A DNA stretch of 45,888 bases from Sphaeroforma sirkka. Taxonomy: Eukaryota > Opisthokonta > Ichthyosporea > Ichthyophonida. The stretch spans positions 1 to 45,888 of the forward strand of contig LUCW03001566.1 of assembly GCA_001586965.3 (NCBI GenBank). Direction: 5' to 3'. The translations under genes were made by a program, and so were the position numbers. Positions 1 through 11,572 of this stretch are shown one piece after another. Numbering within the stretch: the first letter of the stretch is position 1; every line of letters begins with the position of its first letter. Under the pieces are notes generated by a model that saw only the letters and a list, made by a program, of their open reading frames with translations, searched no databases and was not told the DNA's origin.

Positions 1-1351
1 ATCCAGCCAGCGTAACGCAGAATCTGACTGACTTAGAGGAGCTCGAAAGTAGAGTTAAAATTATACATAATTTAACGCATCGAGCATATGAGCATACTTA
101 TAAAATGGCTATTCGTGCAGGGCTTGATCACCCGGCGCTGAAAGAAACCATACGTGAAGTATACCGACGCTGTACTGATTGCAGAAAAGAACCAGATCAA
201 GTTGATACGGTTGGGCACCCCTAAAAGTGTGACAGAAGACCAACCGATGCGCCGAGTCATAGTCGATTTGGTTAAATTCCCGCGATCCAAGCATACTGGC
301 GATGTATATATCTGTCATTTCTTATGTGTGGCTTCGGGCCATAACTTGCTTTATGCAATACTGAACAAACGTCCACAAACAGTGGCAGAATTATGCTATC
401 ACGTCTTCAATGACTTCGGTTTCCCCGAGTACTATGTTCTGATAACGGTAGTGAGTTTTGTACCGACGTAATATAACTGCATGAATTCTCAAACTGGAAC
501 ACTCCCGTTTCACTATTTCTTTGGCCGCTATAGTGAATTACAAGCAACGTTTGATAAAACTGCGCCCGAGAAACACGCTACCCCGTGGCTAAAAGATCGA
601 GCATATGCAGAACGTTGTTTACCCTGTTTACTCGAGCACAAAAAATCGCGTCCTACTTAAAGCGTATGACCAATGGAATAACACTAAGAACATTGTTCAG
701 GTCAAAGTTGAGATTATGTTAACATTATAAATCGCAATGCCAACGTTACCGAACTCTCTACTATGACAATCGGACCTTTTGTTATTTCCTACCATGATGG
801 GAAGAGTGATACTTACGAAGTGAATAACATTGATGGTACTAGCGCAACCAATCTAGGCACTCACCGTATCCCTACCTCCGAACTCTCATTCGCTCGCTCA
901 TTTGATTCTGATGTACCAGTTATGGAGTCACAAGTCAAAGATATAATTGACAAAACATCCGAAGACGGTTACACTTACTACAAGACCCGTTTCATGGATG
1001 GGACAGTAGCTTGGCTAACCTCCGATGCAATTCGGGAATCACGCGACTTCCTTCGTATTTTTAATAAGAAATGGCATAGCGTTTACATAGGAACATACGA
1101 GATAAACGGAAAGGGTTTCCTCAGGTGACTACAAACCCTGACGGATCTGAAATTCCTTATTTGCCACCTACTTCCTACGTGACTAAACTTTCTGATCTGC
1201 TTACCAACAGTGCAGAAAATTGTTCAAACTTACTTACTAATGAAGAACAGCCTTTGGCTATTACCTTACCAAATAATAAACGTAAGGCGCCTACATCGGA
1301 AATGGTTACTGGACCAAATACTAAACGACATAGAGTACAACATGAGTCTTG
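1..1351 (+). pseudogene. Ty3/gypsy-like integrase remnant (3' end of pol)
   Basis: This is the C-terminal part of a retrotransposon polyprotein, near-identical to the minus-strand element at 40683-42424. It starts in the integrase HHCC zinc-binding region (His residues near 75-95, a CTDC-like pair near 170-185). It continues into the catalytic core with 'VIVDLVK' near 255 and the second-Asp motif SDNGSEF near 447-467. That motif is read only after a -1 shift at 420-426. Relative to the other copy, about 178 bp is deleted at about 475, which removes the region of the catalytic Glu. The C-terminal domain (763-1351) keeps a chromodomain-like stretch ending in 'LRIFNKKW'. Several frameshifts make it non-functional. 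The upstream part lies outside the window. Confidence 0.9.
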
Positions 1352-1470
1352 AACTCGTACATATAGGCACATACTTACTCGATAAGTCATGACCGAAACC
1401 GTTTTTACTTTGGTTTTCGCTTTACCAACTAGATCGTATCTTAACGTACGTTCGTAGTTCTAAAAGCTAC

Positions 1471-1479
1471 TGGGGGCTA
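1471..1479 (+). other. Polypurine tract of the left LTR element
   Basis: The purine-rich stretch tgggggcta lies directly before the TG of the LTR at 1480, where plus-strand DNA priming occurs in LTR retrotransposons. The identical sequence precedes the LTR of the right-hand element (40556-40564, minus strand). Confidence 0.7.
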
Positions 1480-2074
1480 TGTAGAAATACGGCCTCCGGT
1501 CAGTCTAAAATATCAAGATCAATTGAGATAATACATTGGTTTTTATTTGTATTTTAAATAATTTAGTACAAGCTCTTTTTCCAATATTTCCAAAGTGTTC
1601 TAAATTCACTTTGATGGCTCCAATAGCCTGAGTATTTGGTATGACTCATCTACTTGGACCTATTTGAGACATTAGTAGATATAGGATATTATAAACTAAA
1701 TTTTATAATCTCTGAACTACTACTTATTGATTTTGGTCCTCCCGCCAATCTCCAAAATCCAATAAGTCTTTTTCTTTTTTTAACTTTTCTTCAGATGGAA
1801 CTTTATTTATATCAGCTAATGTATTAACGTGACTTACGTTATTATGCCTATTTACAAATTAGGCAAGTGGTCATGAACATTTAGTACTTCTAGTGAAAAT
1901 TATTCAATAAAGAACAGCTAGAGGTACGCCCTGTGTGATCGAGGATATTTAGGCTCTTAACAAGAGGCAGTCCCGATCATTCTTACACAAGCTACCACTG
2001 CTAAATCCTAACTGACTAAATTGTACTTTAGTTTAATATAGTTTGAAACCTAGTAATTTCCATCGAAGTTTACA
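1480..2074 (+). repeat. 3' LTR of the left Ty3/gypsy-like element
   Basis: This 595-bp repeat starts tgtagaaatacgg and ends gaagtttaca, with the TG...CA ends expected of LTRs. It is nearly identical to 39962-40555 (inverted) and clearly related to 4922-5521. It follows the integrase coding region and a polypurine tract, so it is the 3' LTR. It contains AT-rich sequence with AATAAA-like motifs (near 1907-1912) that could serve in transcript 3'-end formation. No target-site duplication can be tested because the 5' LTR lies outside the window. Confidence 0.92.
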
Positions 2075-2573
2075 CTGCAGAGAATAGACACTACGCCCAA
2101 AAAAAAATACTATCTCTACGTACATACATAGATAAATATTTTGCTTACAGATTGTATTACTGACCTTTTCGTCCGGTGTACAGTCAACGTATGGTGCTGA
2201 ATTCAGCTAACATTGTTGCCTGTCTACGTCTAGTCTACTGGAAACCTTTATTCCTGAGCAGCTGGTTCTGGGAGTTGTACAATTTATATACTTTTGCGCT
2301 ACGCTTGGATTTTATTGTATCAACTCTCAAAGTATATTAACATACAGCCTTAGTTCTGTGTACAAGCTCTCAGCAGTATAATGGTGCGCATAAAGCATTT
2401 AGTATGAATGTAATTGTTTGTCGTTGAAGATTCTTCAGAGACTGGTTTTGAAAAATCATATTCACTATTAAACACGCGGCCATGTAAAATACCGAACTGG
2501 TGTTCAACCCTTGTAGTATGAAAAGGTTCCGAACTGGTGCCGAACCCTGGTGTCATGAAACAAATACAGCACT
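2075..2573. other. Unassigned flank with a 37-bp imperfect duplication
   Basis: No coding region or RNA gene is recognised in this flank of the left LTR. It holds one imperfect tandem duplication: 'ccgaactggtg' begins at 2492 and again at 2529, each followed by a related tail containing 'aaccct'. Confidence 0.5.
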
Positions 2574-2733
2574 GGAAAGTCACTAAATGTACATAAAAAA
2601 GTCTTTATAAGTACTTTCAATTTTTCCTAAAAAATAAATTTGAGAAATAAAATTGAAACTTGTATGTAGAAAATTTGAATGAGTAATTAGAAAAAAAAAC
2701 CCGTAAATATGTATGTACATTTAGTGACTTTCC
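2574..2733. mobile_element. MITE-like element with 21-bp perfect terminal inverted repeats
   Basis: The 160-bp segment begins with ggaaagtcactaaatg (21-bp arm 2574-2594) and ends with the exact reverse complement (2713-2733). The interior is AT-rich and non-coding. A diverged relative lies at 3958-4105. These are the hallmarks of a non-autonomous DNA transposon or a folded repeat. No convincing target-site duplication flanks it (left ...cagcact, right catgtag...), so the class is not assigned. Confidence 0.6.
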
Positions 2734-2762
2734 CATGTAGGCCATGTACATTTAAAAGTATT

Positions 2763-3600
<838 letters not shown>

Positions 3601-3957
3601 ACCTTCATATTCACATGTTGAATCTACACTTCGAAATGATACTATTTTTGCTGTCGTTATGCTCTCACTGAATTCAACAGGCATTCTTCTCAGATCGTGT
3701 CACTCATCCCTGTAGCAAACAAATAAAGGCGTATCGTTAGAATAAGCACAGAACTTGATTTTTAGTGCTGAAGCTGTGTGCATTTCTTGGACTTTTACAT
3801 ACATAGCATGTATTTTTCCTTTTGTTATACATCCACACAAGATTTTGCAGATGTGTGAGCTGGTTGTCAGTTGGCACACTCGCCTGCATTTTGAACCTGA
3901 TAAAAATAGAAAAATTATTTTTTTTTATTTTTTCGTCATAAAAAAAAATTCAGCACT
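3601..3957. other. Unassigned AT-rich spacer
   Basis: No gene, repeat with a partner, or RNA structure is recognised between the microsatellite and the degenerate MITE relative. Confidence 0.4.
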
Positions 3958-4105
3958 GGAAAGTCACGAAATGTACATAATAGAGTCTCTAAATGTACTT
4001 TTATATTTTTTTGTTTGAAAAGTTTGAGAACGGAATTGAAATCACATTTAGCGATTTCAATTGGGCAATTAGAAAACGTACCCGTAAATCTGTATGTACA
4101 TTTAG
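3958..4105. mobile_element. Degenerate relative of the 2574 MITE-like element
   Basis: It shares the left arm (ggaaagtcacgaaatgtaca, one mismatch in that stretch). It also shares the interior motifs 'cccgtaaat' and 'gtatgtacatttag' with 2574-2733. The right arm decays after 'catttag', so the terminal inversion is incomplete. Both copies are preceded by 'cagcact'. Confidence 0.5.
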
Positions 4106-4244
4106 TTTGTATATTTAGAGTATTTCCTCTTAAATGTAGGAAATTTATGTCGACTTGATGAGCACAGTTTGTGACCCATTTGTACGAACGGAAGTCGAGA
4201 ACACCAGCTGCCTGGGTTTTGTTCAACAAATACACTTAACAACA

Positions 4245-4450
4245 ATATGAGGTCTCTATGTGATTGCTCGTTACTTTTAAGACTTTAGGTTGGTACAGGA
4301 GAGAGACTAAGTGTTGTGTCGGCGCTTGTTCAATGACTTTTGATAGTATATCATTAACATATTCAGTGCCTTGGTCTGTCTATGTGGTTTGTGGGAAACC
4401 ATTTTTTACACATTATCGGTACCAGTTGTTGCTGATTTGTTCATCATCGG
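4245..4450 (-). pseudogene. Retroelement integrase core remnant
   Basis: Read on the minus strand, this stretch contains the second-Asp signature of a Ty3/gypsy-type integrase core, 'TDQGTEYVNDILSKVIEQ', preceded by 'NGFPQTT'. Two in-frame stops fall just upstream of that motif and the frame ends soon after 'LLYQPKV'. The catalytic Glu is not visible. It is not the same family as the element at either window end, so it is an older, separate insertion. Confidence 0.55.
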
Positions 4451-4506
4451 TCTGTAGAAGTCGGTCTCCTCTAGGCTGACTGTACGATATCAAGACGTTT
4501 ACGTTA

Positions 4507-4920
4507 TTAAGACAATACGTTAAAACGCGGTCGGAGTGGTGTTTTTGGTAAACGCAGGAATTGGGAATCTAACCTAGTATCCAAATCATCGTCCTGACGG
4601 TAAAGTGTCTGGTCCACATTATCTGGACCTATATCCACGAAACGCAGTTGTTCCTCTGTTACGTTGATTTGGGGCTGGTCCAATAATGTATGTGCTATTA
4701 GCACATCGTCCAAGTCATCCTCTCCTGATTTACCATGACTTTGATCCTTCGCTGCGGCTTACTTTTTCTTCCACTGCTTAGTAAGTCTCAGATCATGTAC
4801 CATTGGTTGGTAGTTTTTCAAGAAAGTTTTCATATCTCGGGATATCATATGATAGCTGGGGTCTTGCCTCCGCGCCGTGCGCGTGTCCACTGATGAAGAC
4901 AATACATCTGATTCCAGTGC
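4507..4920 (-). pseudogene. Retroelement-like coding remnant of unknown domain
   Basis: A minus-strand frame runs from the edge of the LTR at 4922 to 4507 with one in-frame stop after 'LTKQWKKK' (near 4760). The product is hydrophilic and acidic, with no catalytic motif I recognise. Its position next to an integrase remnant on the same strand suggests a gag or linker part of a decayed element. A sequence near 4451-4487 (gtcggtctcctctaggctga) recurs at 12057-12076 in another remnant, which ties the two loci to one family. Confidence 0.35.
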
Positions 4921-4921
4921 A

Positions 4922-5521
4922 TGTAGAAATACGGCCTCCGGTCAGTCTAAAATATCAAGATCAAATGAGATATCATATTGGGTTTTAATTGTGTTTATAA
5001 TAATTTAATACAAATTCTTTTTCCAATATTTTCAAAGTGTTCTAAATTCACTTTGATGGCTCCAATAGCCTGAGTATTTGGTATGACTCATTTACTTGGA
5101 CCTATTGGAGACGATAGTAGATGTAGGAGATATTATAAACTAAATTATATAATCTCTGAACTACTACTTACAGGTTTTGGTTCTCCCGCCAATCTCCAAA
5201 ATCCAATAAGTCTTTTCCTTTTTTAACTTTTCATCAGATGGAACTTTATTTATATTAGCCAATGTATTAACTTGACTTACGTTCTTATGTCTATCTACAA
5301 ATTAGGCATATGGTTATGAACACAGTACTTCTAGTGAATATTATTTAATAAAAAACAGCTAGAGATACGTCCCGTGTGATCGAGGATATCAAGGCTCTTA
5401 CCAAGAGGCAGTCCTGATCATTCTTACACAAGCTACAACTGCTAAATCCTAACTGACTTAAATTGTATCTTAGTTTATATAACATAGTTTAAAAACATAG
5501 AAATATCCATCGAAGTTTACA
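4922..5521 (+). repeat. LTR, apparently without its own internal region
   Basis: This complete 600-bp LTR starts tgtagaaatacgg and ends gaagtttaca, related to those at 1480-2074 and 39962-40555 but more diverged. The flanking bases (gtgca before, gacct after) do not form a target-site duplication. Downstream lies a methyltransferase-like fragment instead of a primer-binding site. It is therefore a rearranged or recombined LTR rather than a clean solo LTR. Confidence 0.85.
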
Positions 5522-5522
5522 G

Positions 5523-5853
5523 ACCTACCATTGACTTTTGTGTCGCCCCTGGCAACACACAACTACTCCGCTTTGTAAGTCCTGAAGGTAGTGGACTATA
5601 TAAAGACTGGAGCAATATCAATCTTACCAAGGAACTGGCGTATGCCTGTTCTCCTGTGTGGTCGATCATCGAATCTATTATTAATGCCAACACTAAGGCT
5701 GGCTCACGCATTGTTATGGTCATACCTCTTAGACCTTGTGCCCCTTGGTGGAATACATTTATGGCGCATATTCAAGGGCAGCCCTTACTCATTCAAATCA
5801 CTTCCACAAAATTTCGCCGCCATGGAACTGCCACTGTAGACAACCCGTCCTGA
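5523..5853 (+). pseudogene. Retroelement methyltransferase-like (Dam-like) domain fragment
   Basis: The frame opens right after the LTR end and reads 'RPTIDFCVAPGNTQLLRF', then 'KDWSNINLTKELAYACSPVW', then 'VMVIPLRPCAPWWNTFM'. This order (DxF..., DW, a xPxW motif near the NPPW of N6-adenine methyltransferases, then a hydrophobic strand with ...PWW) matches the Dam-like domain found downstream of RNase H in DIRS and some gypsy-type polyproteins. It resembles the equivalent region of the right-hand element (42760-42980). The NPPW core is altered to CSPVW, so activity is unlikely. The frame ends at 5853. Confidence 0.5.
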
Positions 5854-5865
5854 ATATTTACCCTC

Positions 5866-5936
5866 ATGGCCTTATCAGGATCCATGTCTACTCATTTCTC
5901 CCCAGGTCCGGACTTCCGTGCAGCAATTGACTTCGT
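5866..5936 (+). repeat. 71-bp direct repeat, copy 1
   Basis: The segment starting atggccttatcagg and ending gcaattgacttcgt recurs at 6318-6388 with only a few mismatches. The two copies flank the integrase remnant. Confidence 0.85.
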
Positions 5937-6317
5937 CCGACAACACCCGGGATTCTCTAAATACTTTAAAGTGTGTGTTATGGCGAAACTCCGTGCTACT
6001 CCAGTCTCTCATGCCCCCCCACTGACAAGGTTTACGGTCCGGGTGAAGGCTTTCATGCAGACACCCAAGGTCCCATCCAACCTGATCGCTATGGAAATGA
6101 ATATACTTTTAACATTTTTGACGCCAGTACTCAATTTGGGATCCACGCTACACTCTCCTTTTCACAAAATATGGACCATTATATCTGAAAACTTCTTCCA
6201 GATATTTCTCCCACTTGCAAACCTAACTCTATGGTGGCGGACAACGCTCCGAAATTTTATAGTTTATCTATGCAAGATCTTATGGTCGAAAAGGGGATGC
6301 AACTTCTAAAACCACCC
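5937..6317 (+). pseudogene. Retroelement integrase core fragment
   Basis: The frame through 5973-6317 shows 'GEGFHADTQGPI' with the first catalytic Asp, 'YTFNIFDASTQFG', one in-frame TGA at 6186-6188, then 'MVADNAPKF' with the second Asp and 'GMQLLKPP'. This is the order of a retroviral-type integrase core. The third catalytic residue (Glu) would lie beyond 'LLKPP', but the sequence there is replaced by the 71-bp repeat. The family differs from the right-hand element, and it probably belongs with the methyltransferase-like piece just upstream. Confidence 0.6.
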
Positions 6318-6388
6318 ATGGCCTTATCAGGCCCCATGTCTACTCATTTCTCCCCAGGTCCGGACTTCCGTGCAGCAATTGACTTCGT
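6318..6388 (+). repeat. 71-bp direct repeat, copy 2
   Basis: Second copy of 5866-5936. Its right end fuses directly to a truncated LTR at 6389, so a rearrangement breakpoint lies at 6388/6389. Confidence 0.85.
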
Positions 6389-6564
6389 AGTAAATGAGTC
6401 ATACCAAATACTCAGGCTATTGGAGCCATCAAAGTGAATTTAGAACACTTTGGAAATATTGGAAAAAAGAATTTGTATTTAATTATTTTAAATACAATTA
6501 AACACCAATATGTTATCTCATTTGATCTTGATATTTTAGACTGACCGGAAACCGTATTTCTACA
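6389..6564 (-). repeat. Truncated LTR (5' part only), inverted
   Basis: The reverse complement matches the first about 175 bp of the LTRs at 1480 and 4922, ending at 6564 with the LTR terminus (ttctaca on the + strand). The other end is cut at the 71-bp repeat. Confidence 0.85.
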
Positions 6565-6656
6565 ATGGAATCTGAAACATAGTCAGAAGAGGAGTGGAAC
6601 GACGTCTGTCTGGACAATACCAAGGCATATGACAAGGTCGCTCTCCCACGCCTATG
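6565..6656 (+). pseudogene. LINE reverse-transcriptase fragment
   Basis: These 92 bp match 9457-9548 in the LINE ORF2, including the RT motif encoding 'KAYDKVALPRL'. There is a stop in place of Gln and several substitutions. The piece begins exactly at the LTR terminus (6564/6565), so an LTR element appears to have inserted into or recombined with another LINE copy. Confidence 0.8.
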
Positions 6657-7530
6657 AATGACCAATGGAAATTGGACATACAAAAAAATCGATCACAAAC
6701 CTCTCTGCCCAGGTCAGTACTCTACAGGCCAATCTCAATCAAATTTTGGGACCGGCTCTAACAGCCCTGAACAATGAAGGGCCCATCTCCAAGGAGCTTT
6801 TTGACTGATGACCAATGGAAATCAACCATACATCAAATGTTCACTAACCTCTGTGCAAAAACAACCAACCTTAAATCCGAACTCCGGGACCTTAAATCCC
6901 AAACCCGTGCACCTATAGATAAGACACGCCCGACACTTTCCGATTCGGCTCCACATCTCCGCCAGCTCCGCCTGCAAAAAGACCGCGGTCATAGGCGCCC
7001 AATAGCAGCAGTAAGCCTCCCAGCTACCGCTCAAAAGTGGACAACCCTCCAAAACCGAGTCCTTAAAACGCCCGACCCCACTAGCTTCGCAGTCCCAACC
7101 GCAGCCGCCAGTACCCGAACACGTTTTGACGAAAGTGGTGGGCCGCCCGATGCCGGACAAAACTCTTCATGAAATGGATGACATAACTCCGGTATGGCTC
7201 TTCTTCCGAGCAATTTTCCCTAACGGCAAGTCCCCGTCCCAATCAGTATTTGAAAAATACTGGCATGCCCAAACAGTCCTCAATCGCCATCACTTTCTCT
7301 GGTATCTTCCGTCTAAATCGGTATCTCAGCCAAATCGCCACGGAAGCTCCACCAGTTTCATCCGCCTTTGTGTTCCTAGCAACGCTGTCGCCCAGGTGAA
7401 ACGACATGCATGCAGCACTTACGTGGAAATGGCAGCTTGATGAAAACATCGACCCCCGCTCCCAACAACATCCCGACGCTACGAAAGCAGCTTTAATCCA
7501 CTATCTCCGCACCAAGCGGGAGGCCCGCTG
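6657..7530 (+). pseudogene. LINE ORF1-like region with coiled coil (broken)
   Basis: This is upstream of the endonuclease/RT ORF and probably encodes the nucleic-acid-binding ORF1 protein of a non-LTR element. A coiled-coil-like piece 'LSAQVSTLQANLNQILG' lies at about 6696-6746 and ends at a TGA. The longest open frame (6774-7172) begins 'MKGPSPRSFLTDDQWK' and has heptad-like 'LKSELRDLKSQ'. 'DQWK...' occurs twice (near 6658 and 6810), suggesting partial duplication. Further pieces continue in other frames to 'LRTKREAR' and a TGA at 7529-7531. No zinc knuckle or RRM can be shown. Confidence 0.5.
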
Positions 7531-7844
7531 ATGGATGCACTACTGAGCCCACTTGTCAACTCCACTAACGCAGACATCCTCCAATCTACCGCGAATCGTC
7601 CCCAGAAGGCTTACCAAGCAAAGCATGATGCAAACCTCTTCTCACCTAACCCGCGAATCCCGGCAAACGCTAAATAATCAGCGTGTGCGAAACCCGGACG
7701 ATTTCATATACCAACGGTCTCCCCAATACAATCGTCCGACACGATGGATAGCAATACGCAGCCTCTTTCGACGACAGGCACTGATATAGAAATGACTGAC
7801 ATCGTTAAAGAAGAGAGCCCAGTAGTATTGACCAATGATGAACA
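7531..7844 (+). pseudogene. Short hydrophilic LINE reading frame between ORF1 and ORF2
   Basis: An ATG at 7531 overlaps the preceding TGA (tgatg). The frame reads 'MDALLSPLVNSTNAD', meets a TAA near 7673, and then continues open with natural-looking acidic sequence ('TDIEMTDIVKEESPVV') to about 7850. It is probably the tail of ORF1 or the linker before ORF2. Function unknown. Confidence 0.35.
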
Positions 7845-8451
7845 ATGTTAGGACCAATGAGGATGACCCTCTTCAACCCACAAGGACTCAACATGGATAA
7901 CGCAGCACATACAAATAAGTGTTTGAACGTCATATCGATTTTAAGTCAGGTTGATGTTATGTGTGTGGTTGAAACCTGGCATAACATCACATTTCTTAAT
8001 CATATACGCTCGAACACACGCTATCATATACTACATCACACTACACGAGATAATATCTTACACCCCTCACACTGTGGTATTGGTATCTTCTCCAAACACC
8101 ACCCATCGACTTTTCAATTTGTACACTCTTCACCATACGCGGTGTTCTTTGTGATTTGGCGTTCATATGGCCGCATTCTACTTTCCACCCAAATCACTTA
8201 CTGAAGAGGACGTCAGGCGATGCATGAATCCCCCCGAAATTGGCGGTTTCCAACCAGATGTCGTGTGGGGAGATTTCAACTTCAAAGCCCGGAAGTATGG
8301 CCACGCGTCTACAAATCACGGACTACGTATGAAAACAATTGAGACTACTCTGCGTAATACGTGGCACTTGGACTATCTCTATACTGGCGGCTCAACTGGT
8401 ACAGAACATGCGTATCATCGACTTACCACCCCCACCTCCCTCCAAACTTAG
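7845..8451 (+). pseudogene. LINE ORF2, apurinic-like endonuclease domain
   Basis: This is the N-terminal endonuclease of a non-LTR retrotransposon, which nicks target DNA to prime reverse transcription. The first frame (7845-8204) holds 'TLFNPQGLN' and 'VDVMCVVETW', the start of the exonuclease-endonuclease-phosphatase fold with its catalytic Glu. A frameshift near 8155-8170 moves to the frame starting 8167, which has 'GDFNFKARKYGH' (the Asp-Asn metal-site motif). A TAG at 8449-8451 interrupts that frame, and the terminal 'GGDHTF' (SDH-like catalytic His) follows at about 8481. Confidence 0.8.
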
Positions 8452-9246
8452 AAGCTGACGGACTACGGTATCGGTGGTGACCACACCTTTGGACTCGATC
8501 TCCAGACACTTCCCACGAATCAAATCCATCGGCCCCAACAAATACCAGCAATGCCGCCGCCTCCGGACCAACACACATCCTCCCATGGATATAACCGATA
8601 TTGCCATCGACTGTATCACCTACGCAACAAATCCCGCACGCGACTATTCCAAGCCGAAATCCGGGCGCATCAGAACCTACTACGGTCGTATCTCACTTTA
8701 CCTGGACCAGTGGAAGGGCTGCTACGGATCCTCGACCGCATCTGGCGCTATGCCACTAACCCACAAATCTTTGGAGGGTTCTATTATGACTTAAACAGAC
8801 CCTGGGTTCAGCGGCTGCCAAACCACTCGTTCCGACCACGTCTGACCGCCCAAAGCAATGCTCAAATGTTCAAAGATATTGAATACCAACGACGGTCTCC
8901 GCGCCAACCCTGCATACCGGGTACCGATGATACAGGCGTTACCCTCGCTATCTACTTTGAGGCCCTATTCAACTCTACAAAACCGTACGTGGCTCCACCG
9001 GATACCGAACCCTCTCCTGATGTCACTCCCACCATACGCCCTGACGATGTAATGGAGGCAATACTACGCTATCCCAATAAGGGACCTGGCCCCGACGGAA
9101 TCCACATCCTTATCCTGAAGGCCGCAGTGGAGCGCTCTACCGAACGCCGGACATTAGGACGCCCAGATGCCAATAGCCCACTGATTAGACTCCTTGCCGA
9201 AGCATTCACTGAGCTACTGAAGGCGGGTACCTTCCTGCAGCCCTGA
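8452..9246 (+). pseudogene. LINE ORF2, endonuclease tail and RT N-terminal region
   Basis: This continues the frame of 8167 after the TAG. It has 'YGIGGDHTFGLDLQ', then a basic linker with 'HLRNKSRTRLFQ', then the conserved RT entry motif 'YPNKGPGPDGIHILILKAA' (about 9070-9125). The frame ends at 9246, and the next RT block is in another frame at 9299-9456. Confidence 0.8.
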
Positions 9247-9298
9247 ACTGCAGCCTCCTGACAGCGCACCCAAAGAAAGCCGATGCAGATATCACCTC

Positions 9299-10503
9299 CC
9301 CGCCGACTTCCGCCCCATCACGCTTACGCAAATAGTCAGACGCATCTTTGAGAAGTGCTTTCTTAATCTGATTACGAGCCACCCCGGCTCTGCTACCCAT
9401 GCTACCCAAGCTGGCTTCAAATCACGGTACTCCGGTCATACTCAAAACTTGCCGCCATGGAATCTGAGACACAGTCAAAAAAGGAGTGGAACAACGTCTG
9501 TCTGGACATAACCAAGGCATACGACAAGGTCGCTCTCCCACGCCTATGGGTACTTCTGCGCCACGCTGGAATGCCCGAAAACTGGATCAACTGCCTCCGC
9601 GCGCTGTTTGGGAGGGTCCCTACCCGAGTGACATACCGCGGCACGCTCTCGTCTCTATTCCATAGAACGAATGGCATTCTGCAAGGCTCAATCGTCGGTC
9701 CCCAGCTCTTTATTATCTACATGAATTCCTTAGTCGTCACGCTAGCGAAATTTCGGCCCAAGCTCCTCCGCTCTTATCTATTTGTTGATGACACACGGAT
9801 CCAAGCCCCTCGATCGGTTTTGCTCCAGCCCTTCTTAGATGACATTGATACGTGGGGACGCAAATCTGGCCTCGAACAGGGTGTCATTAAACCCCGAGTA
9901 CGATCTACCGACTTGCGACACGCGGCGCCAACCCTCCGTATGAATGGTAATCTTATCACGCCGACGCTTGCAGACACACCTTGGAACACACGTTACCTCG
10001 CCCTGAAGATGGTGCCCACACATGCCGAACCGAAACACTCCAAATATCCGGGGTTCCCACTCTCTCACGGAGTACCAGGAATCAACCTCGCCAGACATAC
10101 GGAATCCCTGGTTGCAGCATTGTCACTGGGTATCGCCTCTTTCCGCGCCTATGGCTTCCATGGCTTCAGCTGGCGACACCCCCGCAACCGATTGGTGATG
10201 TTCAGAACATTCATCCTATACACGGCTATATATGGGCTGAACATTATTGCCTGGGCTCCGCCTATATGGAAGGATGCGTTAGACCCCCTGTTCGAGCGTT
10301 TTAACTCAGCACTCATCCAAGCAGCAGCCATCATCACGGGCACTAAATACCCTCGGTTTCCCAAACATCAAACAGACTTACTTCACTTTTGCGGCCTGCT
10401 CCCTACGCGACCATTTGCAGACTACCTCGGAGGCTGCCTGGGAATACAACTCGACTCAATGGCCTATCACCGCGCTTCCCGTACAGTATCTATGCTCATC
10501 TGA
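9299..10503 (+). pseudogene. LINE ORF2, reverse transcriptase catalytic domain
   Basis: The block 9299-9456 reads 'ADFRPITLTQIVRRIFEK' and 'QAGFKSRYSGHTQN'. A shift then leads into the long frame 9457-10503. That frame has 'DITKAYDKVALPRL' (first catalytic Asp), 'GILQGSIVGPQLF', 'YLFVDDT' (catalytic DD at 9787-9792), 'LRMNGNLITPTL', and a thumb-like tail 'LLHFCGLLPTRP'. The motif order is that of a non-LTR RT; clade not assigned. The frame stops at 10503 although related sequence continues in another frame, so this copy is dead. Confidence 0.9.
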
Positions 10504-11572
10504 AAACTGTACACAAAACCACGGGCGGGCGTACACCCGACCATGTAGCCCTCCGCCAACGCTGTGACGACATCAGGAAGAACTCAACAAAACGTTGGTC
10601 CAACAAGGAGATCACGGTAATGGCCCGGCGCCAATACTACTACCAACTGGTTATGGGTAAACCGCCAACCTCAAACCGAGACACAGCCAGACACGACAGC
10701 TTCAATCGCTGCTTGAGTCTACACCAATCCGGCCCTGTGCTATGATTGTAACGAACACGTACATGTTCACATTGCTCGACTACTGCACCGACGACTGTCT
10801 CTGCCTTGTCTGCCCCAGTAGCCACAAGTTCACTACCAGCCACTTTACCTGTATTCAACAACTGATTCGACGCATCCTGGTAGGTCCAAAACTGCCGCCC
10901 ATTGGCCCTGACCTCCTTCAGCAATTACAAGAGTGCCACGACTTCCACCGTATCTGGACCCTCCACGAACACCTTGGATCCTTTCTCCAGCATGTTGAAG
11001 AGCAATTGTACCCTCACCCGTCCCTGACACATCAACAGATGTTCCCCATACCCCGGCTAATCACGCTGTTGAAGTACTACTTCCAAATTTTGGTTCAAAC
11101 CAAATCATCGCGCTTGTTGGTTCCGCCTATGATACTTCCGATCCAGGCCAGCCAACACATACCGAATTCATCCGTGGTCTGGTGCGGCATTGGCCTACCC
11201 CCATCCTCGCTCCTCGACCGGATTATGACGGGTAATCTGGTCCTTCTCGGTATTTCATACTCTGCACTAACCTATTCCGCGGCACTACACGGCGAAGACC
11301 CGATCCGTACCACAGAGGTGGGTACTCTACTTAGTAGGTCAGCAAGCGAATATATGGAACATTCGATAGTAACAGTGTTTTGTCAACACCGGCCCGAATT
11401 GACTCGGCGCATATTTTCCATTGTCGACTCACTTGGCCAAAGCTCCAAACGAGAATTTACTGATCACTTCTTCTCATCAATCTTTCATGAACCACTACAA
11501 GGCTATGAGAGCCATACCTTATATTCATACATTGTAACATACATACATTATAGCTTATCATTTTTTATATAA
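10504..11572 (+). pseudogene. LINE ORF2 C-terminal region and 3' end
   Basis: The sequence continues in shifted frames with 'RRQYYYQLVMGKPP' and then a Cys/His-rich spot, 'LCYDCNEHVHVH' (about 10735-10770), which could be the C-terminal zinc knuckle seen in many LINE ORF2 proteins. A long frame follows to 11572 ('IGPDLLQQLQECHDF') without a recognised domain. The DNA becomes AT-rich at 11530-11585 (acatacatacat, ataaataatatt), a plausible 3' tail. No clear target-site duplication was identified. Confidence 0.5.

Noticed and set aside
4922..5521. Clean solo LTR formed by LTR-LTR recombination.
   Set aside because: Flanking bases show no target-site duplication, and the right flank is retroelement coding sequence.
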